A DNA stretch of 64,000 bases from an uncultured Erythrobacter sp. GTDB lineage: Bacteria; Pseudomonadota; Alphaproteobacteria; Sphingomonadales; Sphingomonadaceae. Below, one piece after another: positions 27,740-38,429 of this stretch. The stretch spans positions 310,001 through 374,000 of the forward strand of contig CANMMR010000003.1 of NCBI GenBank assembly GCA_947499095.1, read 5' to 3'. Every line of letters begins with the position of its first letter. Positions within the stretch are counted from its first letter, which is position 1. A model generated the notes under the pieces. The model saw nothing but the letters and a program-made list of their open reading frames with translations. It was not told the DNA's origin and ran no database searches. A program made the translations under genes and the position numbers.

Positions 27740-28411
27740 ATGGCCAAGACCCTTCTCATCACCGGCGCATCGACAGGTATCGGGGCGGCGACGGCACGCG
27801 CCGCCGCCGAGGATGGCTGGAACGTCGCGCTGCTGGCGCGCTCGCAGGACAAGCTTGAGCGCCTTGCCAGCGACATCGGTCACGCCGCTCTCGCCCTGCC
27901 CTGCGATGTCACCGACAAGGACCAGTTGCGCGATGCAATCGGCAAGACGGTCGAAAAATTCGGCGCGCTCGACGCGGTCTATGCGAACGCCGGCAAAGGC
28001 GTGGAATCACCGGGCATCGAAAAGGGCGATCCGGACGAATGGCACGACATGATCCATCTCAACATCCTTGCTGTGCTCTACACCGCGCATGCCGCCCTGC
28101 CCGAACTGCGCAAGACCAAGGGGCACTTCGTCGTCACTGGCTCCAAGGCCGGGCGCGATCACCTGAAGGGATCGATTTACGGCGCGACCAAATGGTTCGT
28201 GCAAGGCTTCGCCGGCAATCTGGCAGAGGAAATGCGCGAATGGGGCGGCCGTTGCACGGTCATCACACCCGGCATGGTCGACACGCCCTTCTTCGACGAG
28301 GCAAAGCCCGACAAGATCCAGCCGGAGGACGTGGCGAGCGCCGTGGTCTTCGCCATCTCGCAGCCGGATACGGCGGCGGTGCGCGAAATCCACATCATGC
28401 CGAACGACTGA
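27740..28411 (+). CDS. SDR-family oxidoreductase
   Basis: 223 residues. LITGASTGIGAATARAAAED is the cofactor site, YANAGKGV replaces the usual NNAG, the catalytic Ser lies in VVTGSKAGRDHLKGSIYGAT, and YGATKW gives Tyr and Lys. The C-terminus AAVREIHIMPND matches a common SDR group. Substrate unknown. The stop abuts the convergent PncC-like stop with no gap. Confidence 0.88.
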   Translation: MAKTLLITGASTGIGAATARAAAEDGWNVALLARSQDKLERLASDIGHAALALPCDVTDKDQLRDAIGKTVEKFGALDAVYANAGKGVESPGIEKGDPDEWHDMIHLNILAVLYTAHAALPELRKTKGHFVVTGSKAGRDHLKGSIYGATKWFVQGFAGNLAEEMREWGGRCTVITPGMVDTPFFDEAKPDKIQPEDVASAVVFAISQPDTAAVREIHIMPND

Positions 28412-28903
28412 TCAGCGGCTCAGCGCCCCTTCCAGTGCTGCCAGCGCGGCCCGGGTGAAAGCTTCCATATTGGCGATGCGGTTCTCACTGCCGGTTTCGC
28501 TGACAGCGACATGCTCGAAGCCGTCCGGGCCGACGATAGCGGTGACGCTGCGGCCGGCAGGCGCGCCGCTCGGGTGGCTCGATCCGCCGACCGAGCCGCT
28601 TTCCGCGATGCCCCAGTCGGCGCCGAAGTTGCCGCGGATGGCGCGCGCCTGCAGTAACGCGTAGTCCTCGCTCGCGCCGCGCATCCCGGCATAGGCATCG
28701 CGCGGCAGGGCGAACAGCACGTCGCGGGCGCGCAAGGAGTAGACCACCCCGCCCCCGACGAAGAAGTCGAGCGCCCCCGGCACGGTCAGCAGCGATGCGG
28801 CGATCAGCCCGCCCGTCGCGCCGTCGGCCACCGCAATCTTCTCGCCTCGCTCGCACAGAAGCGCGGCAATGCGGAGCGCGGTGGGATGCATTTCTGTCAG
28901 CAT
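28412..28903 (-). CDS. CinA C-terminal/PncC-like protein with altered signature
   Basis: 163 residues, the size of stand-alone PncC, which deamidates nicotinamide mononucleotide. The fold motifs LTVPGALDFFVGGGVVYS, GIAESGSVGG and AFTRAALAALEGAL match, but the signature normally read AESCTGG is VADGATGG here (residues 26-32), so the catalytic Ser position is Gly28, and the Lys after the conserved Tyr55 appears as Arg. Activity is therefore doubtful. It lies downstream of ligA behind a hairpin. Confidence 0.82.
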   Translation of the reverse strand: MLTEMHPTALRIAALLCERGEKIAVADGATGGLIAASLLTVPGALDFFVGGGVVYSLRARDVLFALPRDAYAGMRGASEDYALLQARAIRGNFGADWGIAESGSVGGSSHPSGAPAGRSVTAIVGPDGFEHVAVSETGSENRIANMEAFTRAALAALEGALSR

Positions 28904-28917
28904 GGTGCGCGCCTGAG

Positions 28918-28951
28918 AAAAATGCGGGAGGCGAGCAAGCTCACCTCCCGC
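28918..28951 (-). terminator. Intrinsic terminator downstream of ligA
   Basis: On the minus strand, stem GCGGGAGG (28951-28944) pairs with CCTCCCGC (28931-28924), with an inner GAGC/GCTC pair, and is followed by ATTTTTCTC. It lies 15 bases before the PncC-like start, so it could act as terminator or attenuator between ligA and that gene. Confidence 0.7.
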
Positions 28952-28970
28952 AAGGAGAAAAGGCTTCCAA

Positions 28971-28996
28971 AAGCCCTTCGGGTCGCACCCCGGGCT
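28971..28996. other. Hairpin in the ligA 3' region
   Basis: AAGCCC (28971-28976) pairs with GGGCTT (28991-28996), with an inner CGGGT/ACCC pair. It is the middle of three hairpins in 160 bases without a gene between ligA and the PncC-like gene. Function unknown. Confidence 0.5.
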
Positions 28997-29018
28997 TTAC
29001 CAACAGGAGAACTGAGGT

Positions 29019-29036
29019 CCCCACCCAATTGGGTGG
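29019..29036. repeat. Perfect 18-bp palindrome
   Basis: CCCACCCAATTGGGTGGG is fully palindromic. It lies 28 bases past the ligA stop. It could be a protein-binding site or the first hairpin of the ligA 3' end. Confidence 0.55.
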
Positions 29037-29063
29037 GAAGCGTGAATTTCTCTACGAAGATCA

Positions 29064-31169
<2,106 letters not shown>

Positions 31170-31212
31170 CTACCCATTACACATTGCGGATGGGCACAAC
31201 AGGGGATGGGGA

Positions 31213-32211
31213 ATGCGGGCACGGAGCAAGGTCGGGATTGGATGCCTCGTAATACTTCTCGCCATCATCGGCGCAGGCGCGTGGTTCTGGTTCAACCGTG
31301 AGCCGCGACCCATCGTCGTGGCGGAGGCCGGCGGCGGCGGCGAACGCATCATGCTCGGCGAAACCCCCGCCAATTTCTATCCCGGCGCAGGCGAAGGACC
31401 GCGACCAGCCATCCTGCTGCTCGGCGGGTCCGAGGGCGGGCTGAAAGACTTCCGCAACGCCTACGCGCGCCAGCTCGCCGCCGAGGGTTATTCGGTCCTC
31501 TACCCCGGCTACACCGCGACGGGAGAGGCGAACCGTGCCTTCAACATGGTACCGCTCGAGATCTTCGACGCGGCGCTGGACTGGCTCGCCGCGCGGCCGG
31601 ACATCGCACCGGGTCCGGTCGCAGCGATCGGCCATTCGAAGGGCGCGGAGGGCGCCCTGCTGCTCGCCAGCCGCGATCCGCGGATCGGCGCGGTCGTCGC
31701 GGCCATGCCAAGCGACGTCGTCTGGCAGGGTTTCTCCTTCGACCAGGTCGACATGTCCGACCTGAAATCCTCATGGAGCGCCGGCGGCAAACCAGTGCCG
31801 TATGCGCGTTATGAGATGCTGCCGTGGTACGAATGGGCTTCGGGTGCTACCATGCTCGACATGTTCGAGGGCAGCCGTGCGGCGGCGGAGGGGCGGGCCG
31901 ATGCCCTCATCGCCATTGAGCGGATCGAGGCACCGGTGCTGCTGATCTGTGGCGAGCAGGACAATCTCTGGCCCGGCTGCGACATGGCCCGCAATCTGCG
32001 CGATCGTGCCTCAACGGGCGGGCCAGAGGTCGAACTTCTCGCTTATGAGGATGCAGGCCACTGGGGTTTCGGCTCGGCCACCGATCTTGCCGAGGGGGAC
32101 AAGCGCTACCTTGGCCGGATGGGCGGCAGCGGAGAGGCCGACATGGCCGCTCGCGATGACCAATGGCCGAAGATACTCGCATTTCTGGAAAGGACGACGC
32201 AGGCGCGATGA
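31213..32211 (+). CDS. Alpha/beta hydrolase, BAAT acyl-CoA thioesterase-like
   Basis: 332 residues from the ATG at 31213 (AGGGGATGGGGA upstream). A single N-terminal membrane segment (IGCLVILLAIIGAGAWFWF) anchors it outside the cytoplasmic membrane. The catalytic set is Ser in IGHSKGAEGALLLAS, Asp in LICGEQDNLWP and His in EDAGHWGFG, in the arrangement of the BAAT C-terminal domain (PF08840). Homologues cleave acyl-CoA thioesters, but an extracytoplasmic location suggests another ester or thioester. Substrate unknown. Confidence 0.85.
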   Translation: MRARSKVGIGCLVILLAIIGAGAWFWFNREPRPIVVAEAGGGGERIMLGETPANFYPGAGEGPRPAILLLGGSEGGLKDFRNAYARQLAAEGYSVLYPGYTATGEANRAFNMVPLEIFDAALDWLAARPDIAPGPVAAIGHSKGAEGALLLASRDPRIGAVVAAMPSDVVWQGFSFDQVDMSDLKSSWSAGGKPVPYARYEMLPWYEWASGATMLDMFEGSRAAAEGRADALIAIERIEAPVLLICGEQDNLWPGCDMARNLRDRASTGGPEVELLAYEDAGHWGFGSATDLAEGDKRYLGRMGGSGEADMAARDDQWPKILAFLERTTQAR

Positions 32212-32227
32212 TGCCGGGTTCAAGCGT

Positions 32228-33175
32228 TCACGACATCCATGAAACACCCGCCGTCTCGATCGACCATCCGCCGGGGATCGGTCGCATGATATAGCCCTGC
32301 CCCTCGCCGCCCATGTTGGCGAAGACACGCGCGCCCTCGGCCACGCATCGGTTGCGCCCGTCGCAATCGAGCCGCGCATCGACGAACACCGCGGGACTGT
32401 CGTCTTCGCGAAGCGCGACGCCGGCACCGTCCCAGCGGCACATCGGCGCTGCAAAGACATCGGTAAAACGGTCGGACAGGCGAGTTAGCATATCGGCGTC
32501 CACTTCGCGCAGGCAGGCGGGCCGGTTGTGGAATCCCTCGCCCTCGCGAAGGCCGGCGATCATATGCGCGAACAGCGCCTCACGCGGATCATCGATGCCG
32601 AGCACCTCCACCGGCTCGGCACCGCTTTCTGGACTGTTCCTGACGCTATCGAGAAAGCTGGGTGCAGGTGGTGGCGGGGGCGGCGGCGGTCGAAACTCCG
32701 CGTCGTCCATGCTAACCCGCTCGACCAGTTCCACGCTGTGAATCTGCACTGCGGGGCCGGTGGCGCACTCCTCCGGCACCTCCTGCGCGGCAAAATCGGC
32801 AATCGGCTGGGCCGTAGGCAAGGCGCCTCCGCCGCCGCGGATCATGTCGCCGACCGCAACGCGCAAGCCGTCCGGCAATTCGACTGCAAACCCGCGCTCC
32901 GGATCGCGGACGATGCGGGTTCCTTCCTCCCATAGGATGACGGCTTCGTCAGGCGCGCCCGTAAGGTGAAAACACGGGCCACGCATGACGAGCGACCCCG
33001 CCTGGATCGCCTCCATCGCGCCTATATCGGTGTAGGTGAGAAGCACCGGCCTCCCGTCGCCGCGCGCTTCGACGGGGAGCTTGCCGTCGGGCACTTCTGG
33101 CGTGGCTCTGTGGTCGTTGCTCGAACATGCCGCGACAAGGGCAAATGCCCACGCGATGGCGAGCGGGTTTTTCAT
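32228..33175 (-). CDS. Lipoprotein of unknown function
   Basis: 315 residues from the ATG at 33175, whose ATGA overlaps the upstream gene's stop. MKNPLAIAWAFALVAAC is a lipoprotein signal with Cys17. The rest is soluble and acidic, with a run of eight prolines in FRPPPPPPPPAPSFLDS and a C-terminal domain with several cysteines (PACLREVDADML, PMCRWDGAG, RLDCDGRNRCVAEG). No family recognised. It appears to be paired with the frameshifted lipoprotein gene upstream. Confidence 0.72.
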   Translation of the reverse strand: MKNPLAIAWAFALVAACSSNDHRATPEVPDGKLPVEARGDGRPVLLTYTDIGAMEAIQAGSLVMRGPCFHLTGAPDEAVILWEEGTRIVRDPERGFAVELPDGLRVAVGDMIRGGGGALPTAQPIADFAAQEVPEECATGPAVQIHSVELVERVSMDDAEFRPPPPPPPPAPSFLDSVRNSPESGAEPVEVLGIDDPREALFAHMIAGLREGEGFHNRPACLREVDADMLTRLSDRFTDVFAAPMCRWDGAGVALREDDSPAVFVDARLDCDGRNRCVAEGARVFANMGGEGQGYIMRPIPGGWSIETAGVSWMS

Positions 33176-33719
33176 GACGACCCATCGCCCGTCAGAACGA
33201 TACCCAGATCTTCGCGCCGGATGCGCCACTCGCCGCGCTCGAACCGCATCCGGTAATAGCTCCAGCCATGCGGGCCATTGGCGTAATAGCCGCCCCAGCC
33301 GAGGCAGTTGTCCGGCGCTTGGCAGGAAAAGTCGTTCACATCGAAGATTGCTGCCGCAACGCCGGTGTCGCGCGCGACGACATCGATGCCCCGATGCTCG
33401 CAGCGACCCAGTGACGAAAGCTCTGGAAAACGTTCGATCAGCGCGATCTCGATTTCGGGGGCGAGCGGCACCGGCTTCGACGTGGAAACCGATGGTTCGA
33501 TGTTCATGGAGGCGGCGCAGACCACCTCGTAAGGCCGCTGCTCGCGCGCAAAATACTCGCCGAGCCTGAATTCCAGCAGGCGAGCTTCGGGGTTGCGATG
33601 TCTTCGTAGAAGCCGGTTTCGATTTGCGGGTTCGGAGCGGCATAACGAGGCAGATCGCGTGCACATCCCGAGAGGACGAGCGCAACCATGGTGGTGAGGA
33701 TTAAACGCAAATTGCTCAT
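33172..33719 (-). pseudogene. Lipoprotein gene interrupted by a one-base frameshift
   Basis: The gene starts at the ATG at 33719 with a lipoprotein signal (MSNLRLILTTMVALVLSGC) and reads on to QIETGFYEDIATP. The frame then fails, and the natural continuation EARLLEFRLGEYFAREQRPY is found in another frame that runs to the stop at 33172 (end: RREDLGIVLTGDGSS). One extra base in the G4 run at 33589-33592 (CCCC on the coding strand) restores a single 183-residue reading frame. This is either a genuine frameshift or a homopolymer error. Function unknown; it is coupled to the next lipoprotein gene. Confidence 0.75.
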
Positions 33720-33754
33720 GTCGGGATAAACGCCCAATCGACTTTTGGGTGCCC

Positions 33755-35419
33755 TCAAACCCCTTCCAGCAGCCGATCTGCCTGTGCCCGCGCCTCGGGC
33801 GTCACTTCCGCGCCGCTGAGCATGCGGGCGATTTCTTCCTGCCTTCCGCTCTCATCGAGCAGGGCCACGCTGGTGCGGGTGACCGTGCCGTCGGAGCTTT
33901 TGGCGATCATGTAATGGGTGCGCCCGCGCGCCGCGACTTGCGGGCTGTGCGTCACAGCGAGCAATTGCCCGTCGCTCGCCAGCCGGGCCAGCCGTTCGCC
34001 GATAGCACTGGCCACCGCGCCGCCGACGCCGCGGTCGATCTCGTCGAAGATGATCGTTGCCGCCCCGCCTTTTTCCGCGAGCGCGACCTTCAGCGCGAGG
34101 ATGAAGCGCGACAATTCGCCGCCACTGGCAATCTTGGCGAGCGGAGCGAAATCGGCGCCGGGATTGGTCGAGATCAGGAACTCGACCGCATCCAGCCCAT
34201 GTGCACCCCAGCGCTCTTCCGGAAGCTCTGTCACCGAGGTCCTGAAGCGCGCGGCATCAAGTTTGAGCGGCGCAAGTTCGCCCGCCACCGCCTCGTCCAG
34301 CCGCAAGGCTGCGGCCACGCGATTGGCATGCAGCGCCTCGGCCTCCGCGCGATAACGAGCGCCCGCCTCTTTCGCCGCAGCTTCGAGAGCATCCAGTTCG
34401 GCCTCGCCGCCCTCGATCGAATCCAGCGAGGCGCGGAATTCGCGCATCTTCTCGGGCAGCTCGTCCACCTCGCAGCGATGCTTGCGGGCCAGCGCGCGCA
34501 ATTCGAATAGCCGCGTTTCCGCTGAATCGAGCGCTTGCGGATCGTGGACCAGCGCTTCGGCTGCGGCCTGAAGCTTGTCCTCGGCCTCGCCCGCTTCGAT
34601 GACCGCCCGATCGAGCGCGCCGAGGGCTTCAGCCAGTAGGGGATGTTCGGGCGCGATCCGGTCCAGCCGCCGCGCCGCTACGCGCAAAGCGGCAAGCGGC
34701 GAATCCGAGCCCTCCCAGATATGCCGCAACTCCTCGAGATCGCCCGACAGCTTCTCGCCCTTCTGCATGTCGGCGCGGGCTTCGGCGAGCCGTGCCTCCT
34801 CACCCGCCTGCGGTTCGAGAGCGGTGAGTTCGGTGAGGTGCGCCAGCAGCAGGTCCTGATCCGCCTTCGCAGTCTCGACCGCCTCGCGCGCCTCGCCCAG
34901 CGCATCCTCGGCGCTGCGCCACTTGCTCCACGCCTGGGCGACGCGGGCGGTGTCGGCGCCGGCAAAACGATCGAGCAAGGCTCGGTGGCCGCGCGGATTG
35001 ACGAGGCCGCGATCGTCGTGCTGGCCGTGCAGTTCCACCAGATGCGCTGCCATCTCGCGCAGTAGGCCGACGCTCACGCTCTGATCGTTGACGAACGCTT
35101 TGCTCTTGCCGTCCGCCTTGAGCTGGCGGCGCAGGATCAACGGCTCGCCCTCCTCCACCTCGATATCGGCATCGTCGAGCAGTTCGGCGAGCGGCGGAGG
35201 CAGAGTGGCAAAGTCGAAGCTGGCGGTGACGCTGGCCTTGTTTTCGCCCGCACGCACCAGCCCGCTGTCGGCGCGGTTACCCAGCACCAGGCCGAGCGAA
35301 TCCAGCAGGATTGATTTCCCCGCCCCGGTCTCCCCGGTCAGCACGCCGAGCCCGCGCCCGAAATCGAGATCGAGCGCTTCGATCAGCACGATGTTGCGAA
35401 TGGCGAGCCGGGTCAGCAT
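33755..35419 (-). CDS. recN: DNA repair protein RecN
   Basis: 554 residues. SMC-like ATPase: MLTRLAIRNIVLIEALDLDF, Walker A GETGAGKS (29-36), a long coiled coil in the middle, signature KIASGGELSRFILALKVAL and Walker B IIFDEIDRGVGGAVASAIGE. RecN acts in double-strand-break repair and cohesion of sister chromatids. Confidence 0.96.
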   Translation of the reverse strand: MLTRLAIRNIVLIEALDLDFGRGLGVLTGETGAGKSILLDSLGLVLGNRADSGLVRAGENKASVTASFDFATLPPPLAELLDDADIEVEEGEPLILRRQLKADGKSKAFVNDQSVSVGLLREMAAHLVELHGQHDDRGLVNPRGHRALLDRFAGADTARVAQAWSKWRSAEDALGEAREAVETAKADQDLLLAHLTELTALEPQAGEEARLAEARADMQKGEKLSGDLEELRHIWEGSDSPLAALRVAARRLDRIAPEHPLLAEALGALDRAVIEAGEAEDKLQAAAEALVHDPQALDSAETRLFELRALARKHRCEVDELPEKMREFRASLDSIEGGEAELDALEAAAKEAGARYRAEAEALHANRVAAALRLDEAVAGELAPLKLDAARFRTSVTELPEERWGAHGLDAVEFLISTNPGADFAPLAKIASGGELSRFILALKVALAEKGGAATIIFDEIDRGVGGAVASAIGERLARLASDGQLLAVTHSPQVAARGRTHYMIAKSSDGTVTRTSVALLDESGRQEEIARMLSGAEVTPEARAQADRLLEGV

Positions 35420-35480
35420 CGCTGGATTGCTTAGCGCAGCCCGGTGGCCGCGTCACGATGGCAGGCGGCAGGCCTGTGAA

Positions 35481-37499
35481 TTATTGCGCGACGTGCGAGG
35501 CATGCCAGCGGTCGGCATCGGATGCGCCGTTGACGCTCCACGAGATCACCTCGAAATCGTCGATGGCGATGGGTTCGAGATTGCCGCTTTGTGCCGTCGG
35601 GACGAAGCGCAGAATCGGGCGGAAGGGGCGGGTGTTGCCATCCGCTTCCTCGGGTCTGACGAACTTGAAGCTTACGTCCTGCCATGCCTCGGCGGCGGGC
35701 ATGTCGCGGGTTTCGAGGATGTCGCCGCGCCAGCGAGCGCTGGGCTGCTCGCCCGGCTGTGGTCTATCCTTGATGCGCAGCTCGACCCGCACCGCCACTG
35801 GCAGCTTCACCCGCGCCCGCACAGTATATGCGCCGGCGGGCACATCGCGCAGATAGGCGTGAGTGAAGAGTGCCGGGCTGGATGCCGCCTTTTCCGGGCG
35901 CAGCACAGCGTAGGCCTCGCCATCCCGGGTGGCGAATTCGAGACCCGCATCGTCGCTCATGAAGGCGCGCTCCATCGCATCGCCTCCCCGCGCCATGGCG
36001 AAATCGCCGCGTCCTATGACATCGCGGCCTAAGCGCATGCCTCCGCAGGCCGGTGCAAACCCGGCGAGCGCGAACTCGCCCGCGGCCCGACGATGGCAGC
36101 TAGCGGTCATGCTGGCGCGCTGGTCGGCATAGACGACCGCATGCCCGCCACTCATCGCAAGCTGCGTCCCGCGTTCGGCGGAGAAGCCGAACAGGCGGCG
36201 CAGCACGCGCTCGCGCATCGCGCCGACCGCTGGCATGGGGCGGTAATCGATCACGCCTACGGGGACGAACTCGGCCCGCAGGAAGCGCCCCTTTTCGAGG
36301 ATTGCACGGATGGCGTAGGTCACATGCGTGCGCGGGTGTTGCTGGTCGAACAGGAAGTTGCCGATCGACGGTGCGACCAGTGCCTTGCGATAGACCTCGA
36401 CCCCCATGACGAGGTGCGGGTGATGGCCGATGGCGAGCGGCGCGCCCTGCTCCACCGCTTCGCGCAGGCGGCCGACGGTAGTTTCGCTGGGACGGTCAAC
36501 ATATTCCGCGCCGCCGTGATATTGCAGCACCGGCACATTGCGGCGCTTGCGCTTGCGCTCGCGCTCGACGCTGCGCCTAACTTGCCCGCGCGTGCCGAAC
36601 GCCGCCCCGCCTTTCGAGGCCGTGGCCACTTGGTGAGCGCCGTTCGAGCCTTCCCAACCGACGAAGCCCAGCATGGCAAGCGACGTTCCGCCCACGTCCA
36701 ACTCCGCTGCCCGATCGGCCAGCGTCTCGTCATGGCCGGCACCCGAATGCGCGAGGCCGGCGCGATCCAGCGCGGCGATGGTCGAAGCAATCCCCGACTC
36801 GCCGTAATCGTAGACGTGATTGTTGCCGAGGGTTACGTAATCGACCCCAGCGCGTTTCAGCGCCGCTGCCAGTTCTGGCGGAGAGAAGAAGGTGATGCTT
36901 TTGCCCGGCAGGCGCGGTCCGGGAGCCTCGTCTGCCAATACCGTCTCGAGATTGACCGACGCGAGGTCTGCGCTCACCATATAGGGCCGCATCGGCGCGA
37001 GCAGCCGGTCGAGATCGGCGGCGAGGCTTTCGCGGAAGAGGAGTTGCCGTTGGCCAAAGGACGGCTCGAAATAGCGGCGTCCTGCCATGGTGTCGCCGCC
37101 GAAAAGCAGCTCGATCCGCCCCTTCTTGCGCGCCACCACTTCGATGGCCGGGATAGCGAGGCAATCGCATGCTTCGTCGCGCAGTTCGGCGTGGCCGAAA
37201 GTCTGTACGGCGGTGAAGACGCCCGGTCCGCGAATATCGAGCCGATAGATCGGAGCCATGGGCAGAGTAACGGCAAAGTGCCCGTCCGCCCCAAGGCCGA
37301 CAGGCGCACCGTTTATCGTGACGGAGACATCGCGGAAGTCGATGCGGTCCCGACGCCCGTCGAGGACGCCGCCGATCCGCACCTCTCCGGGTGCAGCGAT
37401 CTCTCCGCCGACGAGCGCGTCGGCAGGATGGGCCGCCAGCGGGAACGCGCAAAGCGACGCCGTGACCACGGCGAGAGTGGAAAGGACCCGATTAGACAT
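35481..37499 (-). CDS. CapA-family (poly-gamma-glutamate synthesis-like) metallophosphatase
   Basis: 672 residues with a signal peptide (VLSTLAVVTASLCAFPLAAH). After an N-terminal beta-rich domain of about 120 residues comes a CapA domain: LLFGGDTMAGRRY, ADLASVNLETVL, LGNNHVYDYGESGI, and AIGHHPHLVMGVEVYRKALV, with IGNFLFDQQHPRTH after. This is the calcineurin-like core of CapA/PgsA. The last 200 residues look like a beta-sandwich or carbohydrate-binding-like module. No capB/capC genes are nearby, so the role is probably periplasmic hydrolysis rather than capsule synthesis; this is inference. Confidence 0.85.
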   Translation of the reverse strand: MSNRVLSTLAVVTASLCAFPLAAHPADALVGGEIAAPGEVRIGGVLDGRRDRIDFRDVSVTINGAPVGLGADGHFAVTLPMAPIYRLDIRGPGVFTAVQTFGHAELRDEACDCLAIPAIEVVARKKGRIELLFGGDTMAGRRYFEPSFGQRQLLFRESLAADLDRLLAPMRPYMVSADLASVNLETVLADEAPGPRLPGKSITFFSPPELAAALKRAGVDYVTLGNNHVYDYGESGIASTIAALDRAGLAHSGAGHDETLADRAAELDVGGTSLAMLGFVGWEGSNGAHQVATASKGGAAFGTRGQVRRSVERERKRKRRNVPVLQYHGGAEYVDRPSETTVGRLREAVEQGAPLAIGHHPHLVMGVEVYRKALVAPSIGNFLFDQQHPRTHVTYAIRAILEKGRFLRAEFVPVGVIDYRPMPAVGAMRERVLRRLFGFSAERGTQLAMSGGHAVVYADQRASMTASCHRRAAGEFALAGFAPACGGMRLGRDVIGRGDFAMARGGDAMERAFMSDDAGLEFATRDGEAYAVLRPEKAASSPALFTHAYLRDVPAGAYTVRARVKLPVAVRVELRIKDRPQPGEQPSARWRGDILETRDMPAAEAWQDVSFKFVRPEEADGNTRPFRPILRFVPTAQSGNLEPIAIDDFEVISWSVNGASDADRWHASHVAQ

Positions 37500-37555
37500 G
37501 CCGCTGCGCTTACCGGCGCAGCGGGAAAAATAGCGTTAATCGAGACTGGAAAAGC

Positions 37556-38365
37556 TCAGCTGGCGGTGGCACCCGGCGCGTGCCGCTGCATCAGCGCGAA
37601 AGCCTTCTCGTACCACTCGTTGCCCGGATAGTTCGCCCCCAGCACGGCAGCATACTTCTGCGCCTCGCTCGGAATGCCGAGTGCCAGGCTGGTCTCAGTC
37701 AGGCGATAAAGCGCTTCGGGCGTGTGGCTGGTGGTCTGGAAATTCTCGACCACGTTCTGGAAGCGGATCTGCGCGGCGATCCACTGGCCGGACCGTTCGT
37801 AGTGCCGCCCGATCTCCATTTCCTTGCCGGCAAGGTGATCCTGCACGAGATCGATCTTGAGGCGCGCATCGGCGGCGTATTGCGTTGTCGGGAAACGACG
37901 ATTCACTTCTTGCAGCGCGGTCAGCGCCTGCTCGGTGATCTTCTGATCGCGCTGCACGTCGCTGATCTGCTCGTAATAGCTGAGCGCGATCAGGTAGTAA
38001 GCATAGGGCGCGTCCTTGTTGCCCGGGTGGATCGAAAGGAACCGCTGGGCCGACTGGATCGCCGGGTTGTATTCCTGCGCGACGTAATAGCTGAAGGCGC
38101 TCATCAGCTGAGCGCGGCGGGCCCAGGGCGAATAGGGGTGCTGGCGTTCGACCTCATCGAACAGGGCGGCGGCAAGCATCGCATTGCCCGCGTCCAGCCG
38201 GCTCTTCGCCTCGCGGTACAGCGTCTCCACATCGCGCGCGACATAGGCGGTGTTCTTAAGGTCGTCCCCGCCACCGCGCCCGGCGCAGCCTGCGGTGAGA
38301 ACACTGGCTCCGGCCACGAAACCGGCGAGGATGAGCTTGCTTGGGGAATGCGAATGCATGGTCAT
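37556..38365 (-). CDS. bamD: Outer membrane protein assembly factor BamD
   Basis: 269 residues. A lipoprotein signal ends at ...ASVLTAGC, followed by five TPR-type repeats: LYREAKSRLDAGNAMLAAAL, FDEVERQHPYSPWARRAQLM, YALIALSYYEQI-like segments and RRFPTTQYAADARLKIDL, all typical of BamD. It assembles beta-barrel proteins with BamA. The start could also be 6 bases downstream (38359). Confidence 0.95.
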   Translation of the reverse strand: MTMHSHSPSKLILAGFVAGASVLTAGCAGRGGGDDLKNTAYVARDVETLYREAKSRLDAGNAMLAAALFDEVERQHPYSPWARRAQLMSAFSYYVAQEYNPAIQSAQRFLSIHPGNKDAPYAYYLIALSYYEQISDVQRDQKITEQALTALQEVNRRFPTTQYAADARLKIDLVQDHLAGKEMEIGRHYERSGQWIAAQIRFQNVVENFQTTSHTPEALYRLTETSLALGIPSEAQKYAAVLGANYPGNEWYEKAFALMQRHAPGATAS

Positions 38366-38429
38366 GGGGCCAGCCTATAGCCAGCGCCCTGCTGAACGCC
38401 AAGTGAAGTTCGTGCGCTTGTGCCCCGCC

